Positions 14,418 through 19,207 of a DNA stretch of 19,207 nucleotides are shown here, in pieces (within the stretch, counting starts at the first letter, position 1; every line of letters starts with the position of its first letter). The position numbers were made by a program, and so were the translations under genes. The notes under the pieces were generated by a model. The model was not told the origin of the DNA and searched no databases. It worked only from the letters and a program-made list of their open reading frames with translations. The DNA is from Bacteroides sp. UBA939. Lineage in GTDB: Bacteria > Bacteroidota > Bacteroidia > Bacteroidales > Bacteroidaceae. The DNA is taken from NCBI RefSeq assembly GCF_002293435.1, contig NZ_DBDF01000171.1:13955-33161 (forward strand), read 5' to 3'.

Positions 14418-15770
14418 ATGACAAACAGTTCTATTACACGTTTATTTCCTGCAGGTTTGATAATGTTATTATTCCTGTTTGCTGTTCCACATTCGGTGAC
14501 AGCGCAAAACAAAATTCAGGTTACCTCTTTTCAGCGGATGGAGACTGATATTTCGGCACGCATCACTGCTCCGAAGAAAGATCAGAATGGTGAGATTTGT
14601 GCCCTTATCCGTATCGTTACTACCGAGAGGGATTTTATCTTTGAACCGGATGCCCTTGGAATTGTAGCACGCGAGAATAAGCCGGGAGAAATCTGGCTGT
14701 ACATTCCACGCGGGGCAAGACGTATCTCTATTATGCACGAGAAGTATGGCGTTCTACGTAACTATTTCTACCCCGACCTCATTGACAGGGCAATGGTGTA
14801 TGAAATAGAACTCAGTGTTGACGATGAAACGAAGAATGTAGCCGCAGACACTAACATGCAGTTGATAGTTATGCGGACAGAACCTGCCACTGCTGATATC
14901 TACATTGATGATGAAAAGATGCCGACGGAGAAAGGACTGTTTACGGCTACTATGAAGAAAGGCGTACATACTTATCGGGTTGAATCCCCCATGTATGCTT
15001 CCGAGGCCGGTATTGTTGATTTGGGTAGTGAACAAAAGATTATGAGTGTCACATTGAAACCCCGTTTCGGTTATCTGGAAGTTTTTTCTTTGCCCGAACA
15101 GGATGCGAAAATTTATATAGATGATGAATTAGCCGGAGAAACGCCTTATAAAAGTGATCGTATGCCGCTGAAGGACTACCGTATTCGCATAGAAAAGGAA
15201 TTCTTTTTCCCTATAGACAGTGCTGTTACCATCGTTGCCGGAGAGACGAGCAGTCTTACATTTCAAATGATATCCACAATTAAACCTAAAGAGCCTCGCC
15301 GTACATTGGTTATGCTTGAAGCCGGCTGGCATCCTTCGCAGACCTCTTTTGGCGCTATGGTAGGTTTTGCGGCTAACAATGGCGCTTATGTGCGTTTCCG
15401 AAGCGATTTCGGTTCTGTATCCGCTGATCTGGAATGTGATGATACGGGAAAACTTACGAGTGGCGGGACAGGTACGCCATATTATAAGGAAGGCGTTACA
15501 AAGAAGGCACGTATGTCCGTAACCGCCGGATATATGCGACGCATTACCAAGCCGCTTTATGCTTATATTGGCGCAGGTTATGGTAATCGCGCTCTGGCTT
15601 GGGAGACGGTAGAGGATGAATTGGTGAAAAATGTCGATCACTCTGCCACGGGTATTGCCGCAGAAATCGGCGCTATCGGGCGTTTTGGCAAATTCGCACT
15701 TTCAGTAGGTTGCCAGACTGTGAACTTTAAGTATATGGAGTTGAGTGCCGGTGTTGGTTTCTTCTTCTAA
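14418..15770 (+). CDS. PEGA-domain surface protein with C-terminal beta-barrel-like region
   Basis: A 450-residue exported protein. The Sec signal peptide covers residues 1-30 (LIMLLFLFAVPHSVTAQ, cleavage near AQ). A domain of about 115 residues (31-145) contains EIWLYIPRGARRISIMHEKY G. Two tandem PEGA domains follow: 147-215 (EPATADIYIDDEKMPTEKGL F) and 216-285 (PEQDAKIYIDDELAGETPYK). From 295 to 450 short alternating strands ending VGFFF, with a terminal Phe, suggest an outer-membrane barrel. PEGA domains are linked to S-layer and cell-surface proteins. It is the first gene of an operon with the two lipoproteins downstream (30 and 77 bases apart). The ligand and exact role are unknown. Confidence 0.85.
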   Translation: MTNSSITRLFPAGLIMLLFLFAVPHSVTAQNKIQVTSFQRMETDISARITAPKKDQNGEICALIRIVTTERDFIFEPDALGIVARENKPGEIWLYIPRGARRISIMHEKYGVLRNYFYPDLIDRAMVYEIELSVDDETKNVAADTNMQLIVMRTEPATADIYIDDEKMPTEKGLFTATMKKGVHTYRVESPMYASEAGIVDLGSEQKIMSVTLKPRFGYLEVFSLPEQDAKIYIDDELAGETPYKSDRMPLKDYRIRIEKEFFFPIDSAVTIVAGETSSLTFQMISTIKPKEPRRTLVMLEAGWHPSQTSFGAMVGFAANNGAYVRFRSDFGSVSADLECDDTGKLTSGGTGTPYYKEGVTKKARMSVTAGYMRRITKPLYAYIGAGYGNRALAWETVEDELVKNVDHSATGIAAEIGAIGRFGKFALSVGCQTVNFKYMELSAGVGFFF

Positions 15771-15800
15771 ATCAATTATTGATAATTTATTAGTAACGAT

Positions 15801-18128
15801 ATGAAAAAAATACAATATATATTGTCTTGCAGCCTATTATTGTTGATGGCAAGTTGCGAGAAAGATACAGAACCGACAAATTTCGCCCCAAGCCTTACTA
15901 CAGGAGCAGCGTCGGATATTTATCGTATGGGCGCCACACTTTCGGGCAGTATTCAGAAGTCCGATGCGACGGTGGTAAACGACTTTGGTATTCTTTATTC
16001 CGAATTGCAAAGTATGGCGGAATATACGGAAGTGAAAGCTACTTCTGCGGATGTAACGTCTTTCAGTATATCTTTGAAAGACCTTCAACCGGGTAAAACG
16101 TATTATTATTGTTCTTATGCCGGTAGCGGATATAGCTTAGCGAAAGGGGAAATAAAATCTTTCACAACAACGGAGAGTAATGCTCCGGTATTTGGCGAGT
16201 TACAAGTGACTAATAAGGATGAGAAGAGCTTTTCGGTTTCGACTACGATTATTGACGAAGGCGGAAGTGAGCTTGTGATCCGTGGTTTTTGCTGGAAGTT
16301 ATCGGGTGGCGGCGACCCGACCGTAGAGGATAATGTTAGTAATGTTTCATTGGAAGCTACCGCTTTCACCACGAGGGTCAATGATTTAACTCCCGATAAA
16401 GCCTATGTGGTACGTCCGTATGCCATCAATGGCAGAGGAGTGGGTTATGGAGAAAGTGTAACCATTACTACTAATACTTCTACAGCTCCGGTAGTATCCA
16501 GTATTACTCCGAAAGATTCTACTGCGGTAACCGTAGAGGTCGAAGCACGCGTGCTAAGCCATGGGGACTCACCAATTACAGAGAAGGGCTTCTGCTGGAG
16601 TTCGGAGACTCCGACGCCTACTACGGGGCATCTGAAGAAAGTTGTCGATGGAGAGACCGATACGTTTGGTGCGGTTATTGATGAATTAAGGCCTAATACT
16701 ACTTATTACATACGGGCGTATGCGATAAATGGACAAGGTACCAGCTACGGTGAAGTCTTTGTTTTTGTGACAAAGGAATTACCGACATTGAGAGTTTTGG
16801 ATATTGAGGTTGATGGGGTGAATGTCAGGGCTTATGGACAAGTAACTCCACCTGTTCCTTTTATTCATTTTGGCTTTGCGTATGCGACTAATGAAAATGA
16901 TTTATTAAATGGAACAGGAGATTATATCTCTATAGATATACATGCTGATGCTACTACTACTTATGATCAAACAACAGGAGAATTTAGTGGTGTACTTATT
17001 GACATAAAACCGAATATAACCTATTATATTTATGCTTTTGCGGGCGTTAATGTAGGCTCAGATTATTGGGAAACGATTTATAGCGATATTGTACAGTTTA
17101 CTACCGGCGCTTCCCAAGCCCCTGGAATTTATTCATTGGAAGATTTGGTTGCTTTCCGTGATGCGAAGAATGCCGGAGGGGATCTGTCGAAGTGGAAGAA
17201 TGAAGAAGGGGTAATCAATATTTTTTCGGATATTGATATGAGTTCGATTGATAATTGGGATATGATTAATGAAATCAATCAAGATGAAATTCTGGATGGA
17301 AACGAGCATACTATTTCCGGATTGAAGATGCAATGTACAACTACGGAACGGAGTAGTGGTTTTATACTCACAAATAGAGGCTTGATTCGTAATTTGCATT
17401 TAGGTACAGGACTGATAGAAGTGATTGGCAAGGATATTTATTATGTGGCGGCTTTATGTGGATTTAATGATAGGGGAAAAATAGTTGACTGTTCGTCTGA
17501 AGTTAACATTGTTGCGCAACATTTTTTATCACAAGACGGTAATGCTGTTTTTATAAGTGGTATTTGTGGCTATTCTGGCATGGAAGAAGCTCAAATTCTC
17601 CGTTGTGTGAATAGAGGAAACATAGAAGGAGGTCATACGCTTTCCGGAATATGTTCAATGAATAATGGAGTAATAAAAGAATGTGCTAATTATGGAACAA
17701 TGACTGGGACAATGACTGCAAAAGAGTCAACTGTGTATGTGTCGGGTATAGGCAATGGACTTGATGATAATTGCCAAATATTTAATTGTACAAATTATGG
17801 TTCTATAAATGCGAGGCAGGCTTGGGTTGCTGGTGGAATTTGTGCTGCTTCCTTTGGAAAAACGGAACTTTGTACTAATATGGGAGATATTATAGGAGGA
17901 GGTAATACAGGTGGAATATGTGGTTATTTACTTGAAGATCTTAATGCAGGGGCAATCGGTATTCTGCAAGAATGTACTAATAAAGGTGAAGTTACAGGTG
18001 AGCATTGTACTGGTGGAATTTGCGGGAGTGTTATGAGTAGCACTACTTATTTGAATAATACCAATGATGGTACAGTAAATGGCGTAACCGGAACTGATGC
18101 CAATGCTATTGGATGTGATGAGAGATAA
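15801..18128 (+). CDS. Large surface lipoprotein with FN3-like domains and GLUG-like repeats
   Basis: A 775-residue lipoprotein. The signal peptide ends in the lipobox LMAS-C19, and the acidic residues right after the Cys (CEKDTEP) resemble the Bacteroides surface-export signal, so it is probably exposed on the cell surface. Four FN3-like domains follow (about 27-107, 108-210, 211-325, 326-440), each closing with a strand such as TYYIRAYAINGQGTSYGE. Residues 445-530 (SLEDLVAFRDAKNAGGDLSK W, then DGNEHTISGL) lead into GLUG-like repeats to the end (GICGY, C.N.G.I.GG, about 540-775), probably a beta-helix. GC content drops strongly inside the gene after about 16790. It may act as an adhesin or polysaccharide-binding protein with the PEGA protein; this is inference. 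Confidence 0.85.
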   Translation: MKKIQYILSCSLLLLMASCEKDTEPTNFAPSLTTGAASDIYRMGATLSGSIQKSDATVVNDFGILYSELQSMAEYTEVKATSADVTSFSISLKDLQPGKTYYYCSYAGSGYSLAKGEIKSFTTTESNAPVFGELQVTNKDEKSFSVSTTIIDEGGSELVIRGFCWKLSGGGDPTVEDNVSNVSLEATAFTTRVNDLTPDKAYVVRPYAINGRGVGYGESVTITTNTSTAPVVSSITPKDSTAVTVEVEARVLSHGDSPITEKGFCWSSETPTPTTGHLKKVVDGETDTFGAVIDELRPNTTYYIRAYAINGQGTSYGEVFVFVTKELPTLRVLDIEVDGVNVRAYGQVTPPVPFIHFGFAYATNENDLLNGTGDYISIDIHADATTTYDQTTGEFSGVLIDIKPNITYYIYAFAGVNVGSDYWETIYSDIVQFTTGASQAPGIYSLEDLVAFRDAKNAGGDLSKWKNEEGVINIFSDIDMSSIDNWDMINEINQDEILDGNEHTISGLKMQCTTTERSSGFILTNRGLIRNLHLGTGLIEVIGKDIYYVAALCGFNDRGKIVDCSSEVNIVAQHFLSQDGNAVFISGICGYSGMEEAQILRCVNRGNIEGGHTLSGICSMNNGVIKECANYGTMTGTMTAKESTVYVSGIGNGLDDNCQIFNCTNYGSINARQAWVAGGICAASFGKTELCTNMGDIIGGGNTGGICGYLLEDLNAGAIGILQECTNKGEVTGEHCTGGICGSVMSSTTYLNNTNDGTVNGVTGTDANAIGCDER

Positions 18129-18205
18129 TATACGAGTGTAAGAAAGTAGGTGTAAATGAACTTCTTAACAGATAAATGATTATGAAATAAATAAATTGGA
18201 ATGTT

Positions 18206-18979
18206 ATGAAAAAAGTAATTATTGGTTTTATGGCAATTGCCATAGTTTGTTTATGTGGTTGTAAAAACACTCAGTCTAAGGGTAGTGATGAACAGCAAAA
18301 GGCGGATTCTCTTGCAGAAGTAGAACGCGCCTCATTCCGGTCATCAGACTTGGATTGTTATAATTTGAAAGGGCACGTTAAAGAGTGCGTTATGAAAGCT
18401 TATGATAAGGAGGGAAAAGAAAATGGAGATTTCAGAAATCTGTCTTTTACCAAAGAAGGCCTGATTGAAAAGGATGAGACACCTTATCGCGGAAAACTCT
18501 CATTTGAATATGGAAAATCCGGAGAATTTCTGGCTGGAAAGGATTTATCCTCTACTGATATGAAAGTAACATTGAAGCGTGATAAGAATGGAAGAATTCA
18601 GAGTGTTCGGAGACAGGCCGCCGATGGCGGAGACTCGGACGCTCAATATGAACTCAAGTATTCGTATGATAAGGAAAACAGGCTAAAAGGTATAGAATGT
18701 TCTTATTGGGAAGCGAGTGAAAATATTACATTTTCTTATGCTTCTAAGGAAGATTTTTTTGTAGCGACAGAAAAGATTAATACTGGCGATTATGAAGTTG
18801 AAATCGTTACTACTAAGTCATATAATTACGTAAAATTGGACTCTTATGGAAACTGGGTTATGAGAGAAGTAACGGCTACAGAAGACAAAAGTATAACAGA
18901 GATGGGAGAGGAGGCGTCCACTACGACCCGGGAAAAATTACCTGTGGTAATAGAGAAAAGGGAAATTGTGTATTGGTAG
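18206..18979 (+). CDS. Lipoprotein of unknown function
   Basis: A 257-residue protein with a short lipoprotein signal (MKKVIIGFMAIAIVCLCG, then C19). The residues after the Cys (KNTQSKG) lack the acidic surface-export motif, so it may face the periplasm. After a charged linker (about 25-45), the body has short repeating strands with YD/YG turns: YDKEGKENGDF, YSYDKENRLKGIE, LDSYGNWVMREV. These recall the YD-type repeats of Bacteroides lipoproteins with 'Y.....GNW' ends. No enzyme motif is seen. It is the third gene of the PEGA operon, 77 bases after the FN3-like lipoprotein, with no clear promoter between. Confidence 0.75.
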   Translation: MKKVIIGFMAIAIVCLCGCKNTQSKGSDEQQKADSLAEVERASFRSSDLDCYNLKGHVKECVMKAYDKEGKENGDFRNLSFTKEGLIEKDETPYRGKLSFEYGKSGEFLAGKDLSSTDMKVTLKRDKNGRIQSVRRQAADGGDSDAQYELKYSYDKENRLKGIECSYWEASENITFSYASKEDFFVATEKINTGDYEVEIVTTKSYNYVKLDSYGNWVMREVTATEDKSITEMGEEASTTTREKLPVVIEKREIVYW

Positions 18980-18984
18980 AAAAT

Positions 18985-19030
18985 CGGTAACGGTGATGTT
19001 GCATTTGATTTTTCGCTGATTAATCAATAA
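18985..19030 (+). pseudogene. Short remnant of an AlbA_2/HATPase_c_4-type gene
   Basis: 18985-19022 matches 13500-13537 at 35 of 38 bases, in the same reading frame: GNGDVAFDFSLI here against GNGEAAFDFSLI there. A stop follows at 19028-19030. This is a tiny piece of a gene like the deleted regulator at 13221-13831. It starts five bases after the stop of the last lipoprotein gene, so the two pieces flank the surface-protein operon. Confidence 0.55.
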
Positions 19031-19064
19031 ATGACAGCTCTGGTTTTTACCTTTGAGAATTGCT

Positions 19065-19096
19065 AACAGAAATAGCATTATAATGCTATTTCTGTT
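19065..19096. terminator. 32-base perfect palindrome, probable bidirectional terminator
   Basis: AACAGAAATAGCATTA (19065-19080) and TAATGCTATTTCTGTT (19081-19096) are exact complements. It lies 85 bases after the last gene of the PEGA operon. The T-run after it is weak (TTTCCTT), so termination is likely but not certain. 19097-19207 shows no gene: the minus frame ending at 19121 is closed by a stop at the window edge. Confidence 0.6.
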
Positions 19097-19207
19097 TCCT
19101 TGATTTCCTCCTATAAAGAGTCAAAAAGGCAATTTTTCATCCTCCTTTTCCTCCGTTCCTTTCTTTTCATTGCTAATCTTATATTTCAATGGTTCGTTAT
19201 AAAATCA

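Noticed and set aside
19121..19207. Minus-strand C-terminus of a gene entering from the right
   Set aside because: The frame is closed by a stop at 19205-19207 and has no start; the other two minus frames also have stops here.
1..19207. CRISPR array, tRNA or rRNA gene, complete insertion sequence
   Set aside because: No regularly spaced repeats with unique spacers, no tRNA or rRNA-like folds, and no transposase were seen on either strand.

Overview
The window looks like chromosomal DNA of a Bacteroides-type bacterium (phylum Bacteroidota). It is AT-rich, its promoters fit the Bacteroides form (TTTG, 19-21 bases, TAnnTTTG), the lipoprotein signals have Bacteroides-type residues, and the gene families (DUF4143 ATPase, PEGA plus FN3-like surface proteins) are typical of that group. 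The species cannot be named from this stretch.

Left part (1-3207): a terminator of an upstream gene, a cluster of palindromic 'tatatcccg' repeats, a secreted beta-barrel-like protein (457-1350), a strong terminator built from GTCTCRTGRGAC-type repeats, and a convergent AAA/DUF4143 ATPase gene (1512-2834, minus strand).

Centre (3208-12149): a type I restriction-modification locus. The order is a small HTH regulator broken by an in-frame amber codon, an overlapping WYL-domain regulator, then hsdM, rhuM, hsdS and hsdR, the first three tightly overlapped. A 21-base inverted repeat (CTATGCAG, 5 bases, CTGCATAG) sits just before hsdM and again just after the hsdR terminator. Both copies lie exactly 8 bases upstream of a -7-like element. 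The second copy precedes a 68-residue Cys/His-rich protein, followed by a 55-residue YjzC-like protein. I infer that the WYL protein controls both units and that the small Cys-rich protein belongs to the same regulon. This is the most interesting signal in the window.

Right of it (12154-13831) is a gene graveyard: an AraC C-terminal fragment, a second copy of the promoter and leader found before the HTH gene, a broken EVE/NucS-like endonuclease, and a strongly deleted AlbA_2/HATPase_c_4-type regulator. A further 38-base match to that last gene lies at 18985-19022, on the other side of the next operon.

Right end (14418-18979): a surface-protein operon with a tandem PEGA-domain protein carrying a beta-barrel-like C-terminus, a large lipoprotein with FN3-like domains and GLUG-like repeats, and a second lipoprotein. 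A 32-base perfect palindrome closes it. The layout suggests a defence-type accessory locus remodelled by deletion and recombination, next to a cell-envelope operon.
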